Below are positions 36,178 to 45,406 of a stretch of 64,000 bases of DNA, in pieces; the stretch's first letter is position 1, and every line of letters starts with the position of its first letter. The notes beneath the pieces are model-generated. The model saw only the letters and a list, made by a program, of their open reading frames with translations, did no database searches and was not told the origin of the DNA. The stretch covers positions 248,001 to 312,000 of the forward strand of contig JADJPJ010000087.1 of assembly GCA_016713325.1 (NCBI GenBank), written 5' to 3'. This stretch comes from Candidatus Flexifilum affinis (lineage in GTDB: Bacteria > Chloroflexota > Anaerolineae > Aggregatilineales > Phototrophicaceae). Position numbers and translations under genes: made by a program.

Positions 36178-37673
36178 CAGACTTCTGCCCCGCTCGTTGC
36201 CCGTTCGATAATGGCCTCTTCAGTCGCGACCTCGCGCGAAAGCTCACCGCTGATCTGCCCATCGCGCATGATCACGATGCGGTCGCTCATGCCGAGAATC
36301 TCGGGCAGTTCGGAGGAAATCATCAGGATCGCCACGCCCTCGGCATTGAGCCGGCGCATGAGCTGGTAGACCTCGAACTTGGCGCCGATGTCGATCCCGC
36401 GGGTAGGCTCATCCATGATGATCACGCTCGGTTTGGTCTCCAGCCACTTGGCCAGGACCACCTTCTGCTGGTTGCCGCCGCTCAGGAACTGGGCCTCCTG
36501 CTCCGCGCTGGCCATGCTGATGCCGAGCTTCTTCTGCGCGTTGGCTACCACTTCATCTTCGCGCTTCCTGTTCAGAATGCCGCTGGAAGACAGACGCCTG
36601 AGGATGGGCAGCGTGATGTTCTGGCGGATCGGCAGGCCGGTGAACAATCCCTGCGCCTTGCGGTCTTCCGGCACGAGCGCCAGCCCATTGCGAATGGCGT
36701 GGGCCGGGCTGGCATGCATGACCATTTGTCCGTTGAACAGGATGCGGCCGCTGGTCACCGGATCGACTCCGAAGATGGCGCGGGCCAGTTCCGTCCGTCC
36801 CGAACCGACCATGCCGGCGATGCCCAGGGTCTCGCCCGCGTTGAGCGTCAGGCTGACATCGCGCAGACGCGCATTGGAAATTCCTTCAACCACCAGGACC
36901 GGCTCGCCGCGCTGCTTGGTTGGGGGAGGGTAGACTTCCTCCAGGGGGCGTCCCACCATCATCTGCACCAGCTCGCGCTTGGAAAGACCTGCTCGCGGCT
37001 GGCTGCCCACCACTGCGCCATCTTTGAGCACGGTGATGGTGTCGGCAATCTGAAAAACCTCGTCGAGACGGTGCGAGATGTAGACAATCGTCACGCCGTG
37101 TGTGACCAACGACTTGATGGTCAGGAAGAGCTGCTCCAGTTCTTGGCCGACCAGGATCGCCGAAGGCTCATCCATGACGATCAGGTCCGCCTGACGGGAA
37201 AGCGCCTTGGCGATCTCGACCATCTGCTGCTTGGCGACCGTGAGCTCGCTGATCGGCGCGTCGAGGTCGATCTGCACGTGGAGCCTGCTGAGGATCTCCG
37301 CGGCCTGCTGGCGCATCGCGGCCGTCTGGATTACCCCCAGGCGGTTCGGTTCCCTGCCCAGGAAGATATTCTCGGCGACCGTCAGAAAGGGACTGAGGGC
37401 CAGTTCCTGATAGATGATGCTGATACCCATGTCCAGCGAGAGTCGGGGCGTCAGATGGGTGAAGCGGCGACCCTTGAATGTGATCTCGCCGCTGTCCGCC
37501 TGAACCGCCCCGCCAAGGATCTTGATGAGGGTCGATTTCCCGGCGCCATTTTCCCCGACCAGTGCATGAACCTGCCCTCGCACGCAGGAAAACGACACAT
37601 CACGCAGTGCCGGCACCCCGGCGTAAGCTTTGCAGATGCGGTCCATGTTCAGGATGAAGTCGGGCTGTGTCAT
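36177..37673 (-). CDS. Sugar ABC transporter ATP-binding protein, double domain (RbsA/MglA type)
   Basis: 498 residues. The first domain has Walker A GENGAGKST and Walker B LIVMDEPSAIL, with a weak signature (ISELTVAKQQMVEIAKAL). The second has the degenerate Walker A MVGSGRTELARAI, signature LSGGNQQKVVLAKWL and Walker B VIIMDEPTRGID. This is the usual arrangement of ribose, galactose and xylose importers. The second Walker B keeps the catalytic Glu, in contrast to the homologue at 16280. Confidence 0.93.
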   Translation of the reverse strand: MTQPDFILNMDRICKAYAGVPALRDVSFSCVRGQVHALVGENGAGKSTLIKILGGAVQADSGEITFKGRRFTHLTPRLSLDMGISIIYQELALSPFLTVAENIFLGREPNRLGVIQTAAMRQQAAEILSRLHVQIDLDAPISELTVAKQQMVEIAKALSRQADLIVMDEPSAILVGQELEQLFLTIKSLVTHGVTIVYISHRLDEVFQIADTITVLKDGAVVGSQPRAGLSKRELVQMMVGRPLEEVYPPPTKQRGEPVLVVEGISNARLRDVSLTLNAGETLGIAGMVGSGRTELARAIFGVDPVTSGRILFNGQMVMHASPAHAIRNGLALVPEDRKAQGLFTGLPIRQNITLPILRRLSSSGILNRKREDEVVANAQKKLGISMASAEQEAQFLSGGNQQKVVLAKWLETKPSVIIMDEPTRGIDIGAKFEVYQLMRRLNAEGVAILMISSELPEILGMSDRIVIMRDGQISGELSREVATEEAIIERATSGAEV

Positions 37674-37704
37674 GAGTGGTTCGTCGCTTCTGCCGTGAGA
37701 AGGG

Positions 37705-37729
37705 CGGGGCGGCCGAACAGGCCGCCCCG
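37705..37729 (-). promoter_or_regulatory. Hairpin after binding-protein gene
   Basis: Perfect 10-base stem CGGGGCGGCC with 37720-37729 and loop GAACA, beginning 11 bases after the binding-protein stop (37740) and before the ATPase start (37673). No U tract. Confidence 0.72.
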
Positions 37730-37739
37730 GAAAACAGGG

Positions 37740-38873
37740 TTAGCTGCCGGAAACGACGAAGCCCAGCTCTTCGAGGCGCTCTTCCGGGAACAGGATGGGG
37801 CCAAACACGTCATCGCTCCAGTCGGGGTTGAAGTACTCCGCCCCTTCGGCGTCAGTGAAGTACTGGGTGTTCGGGATGCTGTCCTGGAAGTCGATGAAGC
37901 GCGGCACGGACTCGCCCTGGAGGATCTTCACGGCGGTGTCCATGCACAGCGTGACCATGGCGTTGGGGTACTGCCATGCGCCATAGCTGATGTCGTTCTC
38001 CAGCGCCAGACGCAGGAAGCCGTTACCGAATTCGCCGCCGCCAATCGGCGGGATGGCCACACCGGCGTCCAGGTACGCGCTGACGATGCCCTGCGACATC
38101 TGAGCGCCGCCCGACCACACGCCATCGATCTCCTCACCATACTGGGCGATCCACGTTTCCATGATCGACTTCGCCTCGGCGGTCGACCAGTTGCCCGGCT
38201 GAATGTCGAGCACGGTAATGCCGGGGTTGGCGGCAAAAACGGCCTCCGCCCCTGCTTCCATGACGTCGGAGGTGGATGCGCCAGGGATGCCGGTCATCAT
38301 GACGACGCTGCCTTCGCCTCCCAGTTGGTCGACCAGATACTGCGCCAGATACGAGCCGCTGGCGTACAGGTTGGTGCCGACCTCGGAAACAAAGTTGTCG
38401 GTGTCGACGGTGCTGGCGCACAGGATGACGGGAACACCCTGCGCCATCGCGCGCTCGACCGGCGCCGAAAGCGCGGCCGCGCCCATCGGGACCAGGATCA
38501 GCGCGTCGGGTTCCTGCGCGAGCAGGTCTTCGACCTGCGGCACCTGAATGTCGGCGCTGGCCTGAGCATCAGCGTACAGCAGTTCGCCGATGACCTCGGG
38601 TCCCAACTCTTCGGCATACCAGCGGGCATGCTCGTCAAACAGCGCCGACCAGGAGTTGCTGGTGCCCTGCGCGGCCAGAGCAATGCGATAGGGACCTTCC
38701 TTGGCGAAGGCGCTGGTGTCGTACATTTCTTCCTGACGGGCCAGGACGCTTTGCAGGTAAGGCGACGCGGCAATCTCCTCTTCGGTGAACTGAGGGGTCT
38801 CTGCATCCTGGGCAAACGCGCCGACGCCGACCAGAAGCAGACAGCTCAAAGCCAACAATATCACTCGTTTCAT
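37740..38873 (-). CDS. Sugar ABC transporter substrate-binding protein
   Basis: 377 residues from the ATG at 38873, with GAGGAG 8 bases upstream and a Sec signal peptide (MKRVILLALSCLLLVGVGAFAQ). The mature part is a type 1 periplasmic-binding fold: YRIALAAQGTSNSWSALFDEH, QVPQVEDLLAQEPDALILVP, VPVILCASTVDTDNFVSEVG, GSVVMMTGIPGASTSDVMEAG and GVWSGGAQMSQGIVSAYL. It sits second in the operon, after a permease gene, which is unusual because binding-protein genes usually come first. The ligand is unknown. Confidence 0.9.
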   Translation of the reverse strand: MKRVILLALSCLLLVGVGAFAQDAETPQFTEEEIAASPYLQSVLARQEEMYDTSAFAKEGPYRIALAAQGTSNSWSALFDEHARWYAEELGPEVIGELLYADAQASADIQVPQVEDLLAQEPDALILVPMGAAALSAPVERAMAQGVPVILCASTVDTDNFVSEVGTNLYASGSYLAQYLVDQLGGEGSVVMMTGIPGASTSDVMEAGAEAVFAANPGITVLDIQPGNWSTAEAKSIMETWIAQYGEEIDGVWSGGAQMSQGIVSAYLDAGVAIPPIGGGEFGNGFLRLALENDISYGAWQYPNAMVTLCMDTAVKILQGESVPRFIDFQDSIPNTQYFTDAEGAEYFNPDWSDDVFGPILFPEERLEELGFVVSGS

Positions 38874-38916
38874 TGTCTTTACTCCTCGCATATCAAGTAA
38901 ACTGATCCCCTGTTGC

Positions 38917-39876
38917 TTAATCTGAGCGGGCCATGCTGTAAAGGGCGACGGCCGCCAGAATAACCACCCCTTTGATGATGAACTGCGTCTGAATCGTCAG
39001 GCCGAGCAGTAGTGCCATCGTGCTCAGGACCTGGATCAGCAGCACGCCGGCCAGCGTGCCGAGGACGCTTCCCCGCCCGCCGATGAACAGGGTGCCGCCG
39101 ACGACGGCCGCCGCGATGGCATCCAGATCCAGACCACTGGCGATGAAGCGATCGACGTAGCCCACGTAGCCGGTCAATACGACGCCGGCAATGCAGGCCA
39201 ACAGGCTGCACAGTACGTAAGCCGACATCCTCAGTCGGTCAACGGGCAGACCGGTGAGGTGCGCAGTTACCGGGTTGCTGCCCGCGGAGATAAGGCGTCG
39301 TCCGTAAGTCGTCCGCCGCAGTACGAACGCGAAAAGTGCTGTCAGCGCAAGCCAGAGCACAACCGGGATCGAGATGAATCCGGCAGACTGGTTGACCACG
39401 CTGAGTCCATCGGGCACAAATCCGCCGGGCACGCCGCGCGTGTAAGCCTGGACCGCGCCCTGGACCAGGATGAAATTCGCCAGTGTCGCGACGAACGGCG
39501 GGATCTTCCGCTTGGTGATCAGGAACCCATTGGCCAGGCCGACGACCGCGCTGAGGAGGAGCGAGAGGCCGATGGCGACCGGGAGCATGGCGTCAACGCC
39601 GTTGCTCACCCGGGCAATCACGACCGATGTCAGGAAGATGACGCCGCCAACCGAAAGATCCAGCCCGGCAACAAGCAGCACCAGAGTCTGCCCGATGGCA
39701 ATGATGCCAAGCTGCGCCGATTGTTTCAGCAGTACGGTCAGCGTCTGCGAGCTGTAAAGGTTCGGCGTAATCAGCAGCGCCACCACCAGCAGCAGAGCCA
39801 GCGATACGTAGACACCGTATTGAACGATGAATCTGCGCAATGTATTTGCGGTGCTGAGATTGGACCTGATGACCAT
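38917..39876 (-). CDS. Sugar ABC transporter permease (RbsC type), first gene of operon
   Basis: 319 residues, BPD_transp_2 family. Conserved points are LVLLVAGLDLSVGGVIFL, LITKRKIPPFVATLANFILV, ISAGSNPVTAHLTGLPVDRLR and VVGGTLFIGGRGSVLGT. It is the first gene of the minus-strand operon and is divergent from the aminotransferase gene at 39994; the 117-base gap should hold both promoters. Pairs with the permease encoded at 35206. Confidence 0.92.
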   Translation of the reverse strand: MVIRSNLSTANTLRRFIVQYGVYVSLALLLVVALLITPNLYSSQTLTVLLKQSAQLGIIAIGQTLVLLVAGLDLSVGGVIFLTSVVIARVSNGVDAMLPVAIGLSLLLSAVVGLANGFLITKRKIPPFVATLANFILVQGAVQAYTRGVPGGFVPDGLSVVNQSAGFISIPVVLWLALTALFAFVLRRTTYGRRLISAGSNPVTAHLTGLPVDRLRMSAYVLCSLLACIAGVVLTGYVGYVDRFIASGLDLDAIAAAVVGGTLFIGGRGSVLGTLAGVLLIQVLSTMALLLGLTIQTQFIIKGVVILAAVALYSMARSD

Positions 39877-39993
39877 ACTCGGTCACACCGTGGATGCTAT
39901 TGGTATATGGGAGGAAACTGTCCCCTGTTGTAACATACTCCATAAGTACGCGCAACAATCGCCACCGGGTCCAACGTAAGGAGCGTATCTGCC

Positions 39994-41112
39994 ATGCCGC
40001 CGCGTTTGCTAATTCCTGGCCCTGTCGAGCTGGAACCTGATGTTCTGGCGGTTCTGGCTCAGCCTATTCAGGCACATTATGGAGATGCGTGGGTCGAAGT
40101 TCACAATGAAACTATCCAACTGCTCCAGGCTGCATATGAGACGTCGGGACGTGTGTACATGCTGCCCGGCTCCGGGAGCCTCGCGGTAGATACGGCCACG
40201 CACTCCACCTTTTTGCCCGGCGACACGGTGATTGCCGGGAACAACGGTTGGTTTGGCGAGCGCCTGGTCGATATTCTGCGCTCGAACGGCGTGAATGTGG
40301 TGGTGGTCGCCAGCGAGCCCCGACAGGCGCTCGACCCGGACGCCTTCGCGCAGGCGCTGAAGAACCACCCCGAAGCGGCTGGCGTGGCCGCTGTGCACCT
40401 GGAAACCTCGACCGGCGTGTTGAACCCGATCGAGGCGATCGCCCGCACCGTTCATGCCCAATCCGACGCTTTGCTGCTGGTGGATGCGGTCACGGGCCTG
40501 GCCGGCGCGGACCTGCAGACGGATGCGTGGGGCATTGACCTATGCGTATCGGCCTCGCAAAAGGCGTTGGGCGCGCCTCCTGGTCTGGGTATCGTCGCTG
40601 TGAGCAACCGCGCCTTGGCCAGAATCAGCGCCCGGCCGGAGGACACGCCGCGAAGCTGGTATCTGGATCTCAAGCGATGGCAGTGGTACGTCGAAAACTG
40701 GGGCGACTGGCATCCGTTCCCGGTGACAATGCCCACGCCGATTGTGCTGGCTCTGCGCGCCGCTCTGCGTTCTTTGCTGCGCGAGGGCGTAGCGACCCGG
40801 CGGGCGCGCTACCAGAAAATGGCGGATCACCTGCGCGGCGCCCTGGAAGAAATGGGCATGCCGTTGTTCGTCCCCGCCTCGATGATGGCACCCACGATTA
40901 CGGCGGCCTTCGTCCCCGAGGGCGTCGGCTCGCCGGCCATCCGTGACTATCTGCTGCGCGAATATAACCTGCAAATCACGACGGGCTTCGGACCCTACAA
41001 GGAGCAGGTGATCCGCATCGGGCACATGGGCGGCGCGGTCACCGACGACGATATTGCGCAGTTGGTCACCGGCTTGCGCGCCTTTGTGGCTCAGCATGCC
41101 CTGAAGGCGTAG
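39994..41112 (+). CDS. Class V aminotransferase (alanine/serine-glyoxylate type)
   Basis: 372 residues, preceded by TAAGGAG. Fold type I PLP enzyme: MLPGSGSLAVDTA (56-68, phosphate-binding), LLVDAVTGLAGADL (161-174, Asp for the PLP ring) and SASQKALGAPPGLG with the PLP lysine Lys190. The C-terminal part has FGPYKEQVIRIGHMGGAV, typical of alanine-glyoxylate and serine-glyoxylate aminotransferases. The enzyme probably converts glyoxylate to glycine or acts on a related 2-oxo acid. It is followed by a bidirectional hairpin. The exact amino donor cannot be decided. Confidence 0.87.
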   Translation: MPPRLLIPGPVELEPDVLAVLAQPIQAHYGDAWVEVHNETIQLLQAAYETSGRVYMLPGSGSLAVDTATHSTFLPGDTVIAGNNGWFGERLVDILRSNGVNVVVVASEPRQALDPDAFAQALKNHPEAAGVAAVHLETSTGVLNPIEAIARTVHAQSDALLLVDAVTGLAGADLQTDAWGIDLCVSASQKALGAPPGLGIVAVSNRALARISARPEDTPRSWYLDLKRWQWYVENWGDWHPFPVTMPTPIVLALRAALRSLLREGVATRRARYQKMADHLRGALEEMGMPLFVPASMMAPTITAAFVPEGVGSPAIRDYLLREYNLQITTGFGPYKEQVIRIGHMGGAVTDDDIAQLVTGLRAFVAQHALKA

Positions 41113-41201
41113 AAAGCTCTGACAGCGTATTTGCAGAAGACTTCGCTGCGGGGGGCACAGGCAGACCGGGTGCGCGTGCCCGCCCCTGTGCAGCACCAAT
41201 A

Positions 41202-41237
41202 ATTGGCGGGGTGCACACATCGGTGCACCCCGCCAAT
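41202..41237. terminator. Bidirectional hairpin between convergent genes
   Basis: Perfect 15-base stem ATTGGCGGGGTGCAC (41202-41216) with 41223-41237, loop ACATCG, between the stops at 41112 and 41278. No long U tract, but the stem is very strong. Confidence 0.7.
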
Positions 41238-41277
41238 CGCGTCCAATCGTGACGTTGTAAACCCGCCCCAGCGGCCG

Positions 41278-41781
41278 TTACTTCGGTTCGTTCAGATACT
41301 TCTCCGCCCACTCGACGCCGTCCCAGGTGATCAGCTTGTGATCCGGCGACGGGGCGACGCGGATGAGATAACGCGGCCGGTCGATGCTGGCAGCAAGATA
41401 CTCAGGGCCATGCGGCCCGAGGTAGCGCAGGGACATGCGCTCTCCAATTTCCAGCACGAGCCCCTCCATCCGCGCAGGTCCGAACAGGATTTCGGCTGTG
41501 CCGCGCATCAGCATGCGGGTGTAGGTACCCGTGTCGAGCGCGACGGAAATGGCAACTTTCGGGTTGACCTTCAAGTGTTTTACAAAAGTAGTTTTCTCAC
41601 GCGGAATGATGTACATCGCGCCATCGCGCCATTCTTGCCAGACCGGCGTGATGTAGGGGAAGCCCTGGTCATCCACCGTGGCGATGCGCGCGACCACGGG
41701 GCCGGCCAGGAACTCCGCCAGTTCTTCCGGGGTCATACCACGATTCTTGCCCATCCACTCAGGAAGATTTCGCTCAGCCAT
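41278..41781 (-). CDS. Pyridoxamine 5'-phosphate oxidase-family (split beta-barrel) protein
   Basis: 167 residues with the FMN/F420-type split-barrel pattern: MTPEELAEFLAGPVVARIATVD, GFPYITPVWQEWRDGAMYI, KTTFVKHLKVNPKVAISVAL and MRGTAEIL. Such proteins bind flavin, F420 or haem and include oxidoreductases of unknown substrate; it is not a true pyridoxamine phosphate oxidase by length. The start at 41781 is preceded by CAGGAG. It is divergent from the M20 gene. Confidence 0.8.
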   Translation of the reverse strand: MAERNLPEWMGKNRGMTPEELAEFLAGPVVARIATVDDQGFPYITPVWQEWRDGAMYIIPREKTTFVKHLKVNPKVAISVALDTGTYTRMLMRGTAEILFGPARMEGLVLEIGERMSLRYLGPHGPEYLAASIDRPRYLIRVAPSPDHKLITWDGVEWAEKYLNEPK

Positions 41782-41873
41782 TATGGAACGCTCCTGTTTG
41801 CGAGATCGTGCACGAGACGGATAATTGTGTCATGTTTACCTGGACGCCGCAATGAAACCGCCGCAGGATTACC

Positions 41874-43025
41874 ATGGTTGAAACCCAACGCATCGTCGAA
41901 TGGCTGACGCAGCTTGTGCAGATCCCAAGCGTGGGGCCGGCGAACGCCGGTGCTCGCTCCGGACCATGCAGCGAGGCGCGTCTGGCCGAACAGGTCGCGG
42001 CATGGTTCCGTGCCTTTGGCGGGCACGTCGAACAGGAAGAGGTCTTTCCAGGACGGCCGAATGTGTACGGGGTATGGCGCGGGGCGGGCGACCGCTGGCT
42101 GGCTGTCGACGCGCACCTCGACACCGTCAGCGTCGAAACGATGGAAGGCGATCCATTCGATGGCCGCGTAGCCGATGGCCGGGTCTACGGACGCGGCAGT
42201 GTCGACACCAAGGCCACCATCGCCATTCTGCTGACGCTGCTGGAGTCGATCCATACGCAGGGCGTCACTCTGCCGTTCAACCTGGTCGTCTGCGGAACGG
42301 CCGATGAAGAGACAGGTGCCTATGGGGCGGGTGTCTTCCGCGACTGGGTTCGTCGCAAGGGATTCTCGTTGCACCAGCTCATCGTTGGCGAGCCGACGCT
42401 GTGCGCTCCGGTACATGGGCACAAAGGCTCCGTCGGACTGATTCTGGAAATCACCGGATCGGCGGCGCACTCCTCCCGGCCCGAACAGGGGAGAAACGCC
42501 ATCACCGCCGCCGTACCGGTGATCAGCGCCATGATGGCCGAACACCAGCGCCTCATTGAGGAAGAACCGACCTCCAGCCTTGGGACGGGAACGCTCAGCG
42601 TCACGATGATTCGCGGAGGCCAGGCGCACAACATCATCCCGGATCGCTGCACGATCAACGTCGATCGCCGCCTGACTGCCGGGGAAGATCCTGCTGAAGA
42701 GGGCGACCGAATCCTCACGCTGGCGATGGAAAGCTGCCCGCTGCCGCTCTCTGCCGAGAAACTCCACGGGCTTCACCCCTTCTACCAGGACCCGGCCAGC
42801 CCGCTGGTGCAGCAGCTCAGCGCATGGACGGGCAGGGCGCCCGGAGTCGCGCCGTACGCTTCGAATGCCTGGGCCTATGGCGGGCTGGCCGAGGAAGTTG
42901 TCTTGTTCGGCCCCGGTTCTATCGAGCAGGCGCACCGCGATGTGGAATGGGTCGAGATCAGCGAACTGGAGAAAGCCGCTCAGATTTACATGCGTTGGTG
43001 GGGGCTAATGCTCTCTGATCCGTAA
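41874..43025 (+). CDS. M20-family metallopeptidase/deacylase
   Basis: 383 residues. The zinc-site pattern of the M20 family (ArgE, DapE, carboxypeptidase G2) is visible: AVDAHLDTV (His81 with Asp83), RGSVDTKA (Asp111, metal bridge), ADEETGAYG (about 143-150, catalytic and metal glutamates), VGEPT and, near the end, a segment GPGSIEQAHRDVEWVEI with the last metal histidine. The dimerisation lid starts near HKGSVGLILEITGSAAHSS. It removes an acyl group or cleaves a short peptide; the substrate is unknown. Alone on the plus strand, with a hairpin downstream. Confidence 0.87.
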   Translation: MVETQRIVEWLTQLVQIPSVGPANAGARSGPCSEARLAEQVAAWFRAFGGHVEQEEVFPGRPNVYGVWRGAGDRWLAVDAHLDTVSVETMEGDPFDGRVADGRVYGRGSVDTKATIAILLTLLESIHTQGVTLPFNLVVCGTADEETGAYGAGVFRDWVRRKGFSLHQLIVGEPTLCAPVHGHKGSVGLILEITGSAAHSSRPEQGRNAITAAVPVISAMMAEHQRLIEEEPTSSLGTGTLSVTMIRGGQAHNIIPDRCTINVDRRLTAGEDPAEEGDRILTLAMESCPLPLSAEKLHGLHPFYQDPASPLVQQLSAWTGRAPGVAPYASNAWAYGGLAEEVVLFGPGSIEQAHRDVEWVEISELEKAAQIYMRWWGLMLSDP

Positions 43026-43100
43026 GCGCGGACCTTGTAGGGACAGCATTGGTGCTATCCGGCAGACTACAAATGCCGCCGCAAATCACGTGAACAGGAA

Positions 43101-43128
43101 CAGCGCCAGTCCATATAGGCTGGCGCTG
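43101..43128. terminator. Hairpin between convergent genes
   Basis: Perfect 9-base stem CAGCGCCAG (43101-43109) with 43120-43128, 10-base loop, between the stops at 43025 and 43156. Confidence 0.6.
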
Positions 43129-43155
43129 CGCTTGCATTGTGGGGCGTGAGAGGCG

Positions 43156-44729
43156 CTAACCTACACGTTCGCTGTTGACGTGCTCCATTGCCGCCGAGTA
43201 GCGCGCGTTCACCTGATCGATCAGGCTGGTCAGGGATGCTTCGAAGGCCCCGGTCGATTCGAGCTGCGGGTCCCGCTGCTGTCCTCCATCGCCAAGCACG
43301 TAGGGCGTGATTAGCTCGTGGAGCGCCTGGTAAGTGGCCGTCATCCGAGCCGGCTCGAAGGCGCCGGTCACGGTTGCTTCGACATAGTTCACATACAGCT
43401 CGTGGTACACCGGGTCATCCATCAGGAAGCGGATCAGCGGCCAGTTATCGCCAACACTCTCCTGGTCGAGTGCCCCCGAGCTCATCCCGGCAGGCCCGCG
43501 GCCCCCAAAGCCACCAAATCCACCACCCCCGGAGAGCGCCTCGTTGTTGTCCCACGGAATCCACGTAAGCTGCTCGGTTGCCGGATTGTTGTAGAGATAG
43601 TAGTTGTGCGACATTGTGCCGTAGGTGTCCCAGTTCTGGATCGCCGTGTTCACGGCCAGCCAGCGCATGAAGCCATCCGCATCAAAGACCGCTTCAAGGC
43701 TGCTCCGCCATGTCGCCGGATCGGTCAGCCTGCTCTCGTCGTGCAGCGCGTCGTAAAGCGCCTGCACGTCGCTGTAATCGGCGTCGCTGGCGTTGGTCTC
43801 TTTGTCGAATGCTTCTTCTTCAAAGGTGCCCAGCGCAAAGGTGGCGGCGGCATCTTCCGGCTTGTAGGCGTTGCCGCTGTCGTCGGAGAACTGCGTCGAA
43901 TAACTGTGTCCTCGACCATTTCTACCGCGGTGAACAGCCCCAGATAAGTCGGTCCCGACCCATTGTCGAGAGTGACGGCATAGAAGGCTGTCTGCGGGGC
44001 AGGGACTCCGGCTTCGCGGTAGATATCCGCCGCCACCCGCTCATGCAGATACGACGCATCGCGAAAATTACTGGAGAAGCTCAGTTCCTTGAAGCCGAAG
44101 AACCGCTGGTTGTCGATCTCCGGGTAGGCGTCCTCGAATTCATCGAAGTCGAGGCGGAAAGGCAGCTTCAGACTGCCCTGACCCCAGGTGCCGCTGAGAC
44201 TGGAGTTTCCTTTGTAGCGCATGCCGACATGAGTCCAGGTCTGGCCGTTGAACTCGATGCCGACGCTCACCACATCGGGTTCTCGTCGGGGGAACGCGTC
44301 AGACGGATTGAAGCCGGGAGCGCCTGGCCGACCGGGGAACTGCCCGGGTCCGCCGCCCTGTTGGTTGCCCTGCGGAGGTTGTCCTCCCTGCCCACCTTGA
44401 GGAGGCTGCCCGCCTTGCGGCTGCTGAATGTCACCGGGCTGACGAAAGCCTCCCGGAATGCCTCCGCCCCCGCGCGACCCGAATTCCCCATACAGGGTGG
44501 TCATATCCTCCTGCATCGCCTGCCAGTTTTCCGGCGCGATGCTGATCGTGAGTATGTTCACTTCAGCATCAGGGAAAACCACCGCATAGTCCGGAGCGGC
44601 ATCGTTCCCGTGAGAATAGTCGTCCCAACCTGCGGGGCGACTTTCCTGGGCAGCGGTGATGCTCGTGCCGGACACCAGGAGGCTGGGGATCAGACAGGCG
44701 GCGATCAATACGAAGTTGTTTCTCTTCAT
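43156..44729 (-). CDS. CotH-family kinase-like secreted protein (one frame break)
   Basis: About 524 residues after repair, from the ATG at 44729 (AGGAGA upstream) with a Sec signal peptide (MKRNNFVLIAACLIPS to ITAAQ). CotH features are the N-terminal VNILTISIAPENWQAM, VGIEFNGQTWTHVGMRYKGNSSL, FRLDFDEF, RFFGFKELSFSSNFRDASYLHE and, after the break, WIPWDNNEAL with a metal-binding Asp. A Gly/Gln/Pro-rich insert (repeats of GGQPPQG) lies at about 100-150. The frame breaks near 43902: one more A on the plus strand (T on the coding strand) gives VEDTVYSTQFSDDSG. CotH proteins are atypical kinases known from spore coats. The neighbours are DUF4956 and VTC genes, a recurrent set of unknown role. Confidence 0.85.
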
Positions 44730-44776
44730 TCGTAGGGTTCTCCTGACGTGTTTTGGGAACGAGTTGGTGGACTGGG

Positions 44777-45406
44777 TCAATCGTCTTCGTAGGCGCGGAT
44801 CGGATCGATGGCATAGCCGACGAGCGGCGTGCTGAGCGCGTCCGCATCGTAGAAAATCGTGAGCTGAGCGCTGTCACGAAGGAAGTTCAGCCGCCCAATC
44901 TCCACCCGCTTGATGGGCAGGCCGGTGCGCGTTCGCAGGTCGTCGAGCAGGAGCGACCAATTTTCCGGCCGGATCAGTTCAATCCGTTCGTAAACGATCG
45001 TCTTGCGGACCTCGTACCGGAAGCCCCAGCCGCGTTCCAGAATGAACAGGACCGCGACGGTGGCCACATTGACCACGGCGAACTCGGGGTATCTGGCGTT
45101 ATTGAGCAGAATAGAGTTGAGCACCGGCAGGGCGATGAGTGTGAAAAGATAAGTCATCTCCGGATCGGGATGGTATCGGTGCGGTAACGCAGGATGGGAA
45201 AATCGCGAACAGTCCGAAACCAACGCCAACGCCGATATTGGTATCGCTCAACGGTCCCATCACAAAAAGATGATGGTGTTGAATGCAAAGAACGTGAACA
45301 CGTAGTTCTTGTCGCGCTGCTGAGGGTAATAGATGAAACGCACGATCACCACGACGATGATCAGGTTAAGCGCGAAACTGACCGCTGCCTCAATGATGGA
45401 GTCCAT
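44777..45406 (-). CDS. DUF4956 membrane protein (three single-base frame breaks)
   Basis: I reconstructed this gene by joining frames. It starts at 45406 (MDSIIEAAVSFALNLIIVVV), runs through RFIYYPQQRDKNYVFTF and FAFNTIIF, then needs one base in the A run 45264-45268 to read FFVMGPLSDTNIGVGVGFGLFAIFP, one near 45196-45202 to read ILRYRTDTIPIR, and one near 45158-45162 to enter EMTYLFTLIALPVLNSILL and the soluble C-terminus. The repaired product is about 210 residues with several membrane helices, the usual size for DUF4956. It overlaps the VTC gene by 17 bases and precedes CotH, the arrangement commonly seen for this family. Confidence 0.78.

Noticed and set aside
36093..38900. 935-codon plus-strand open frame
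   Set aside because: It is antisense to three well-supported ABC transporter genes; its protein has biased composition and no family similarity. It results from GC-rich codon use.
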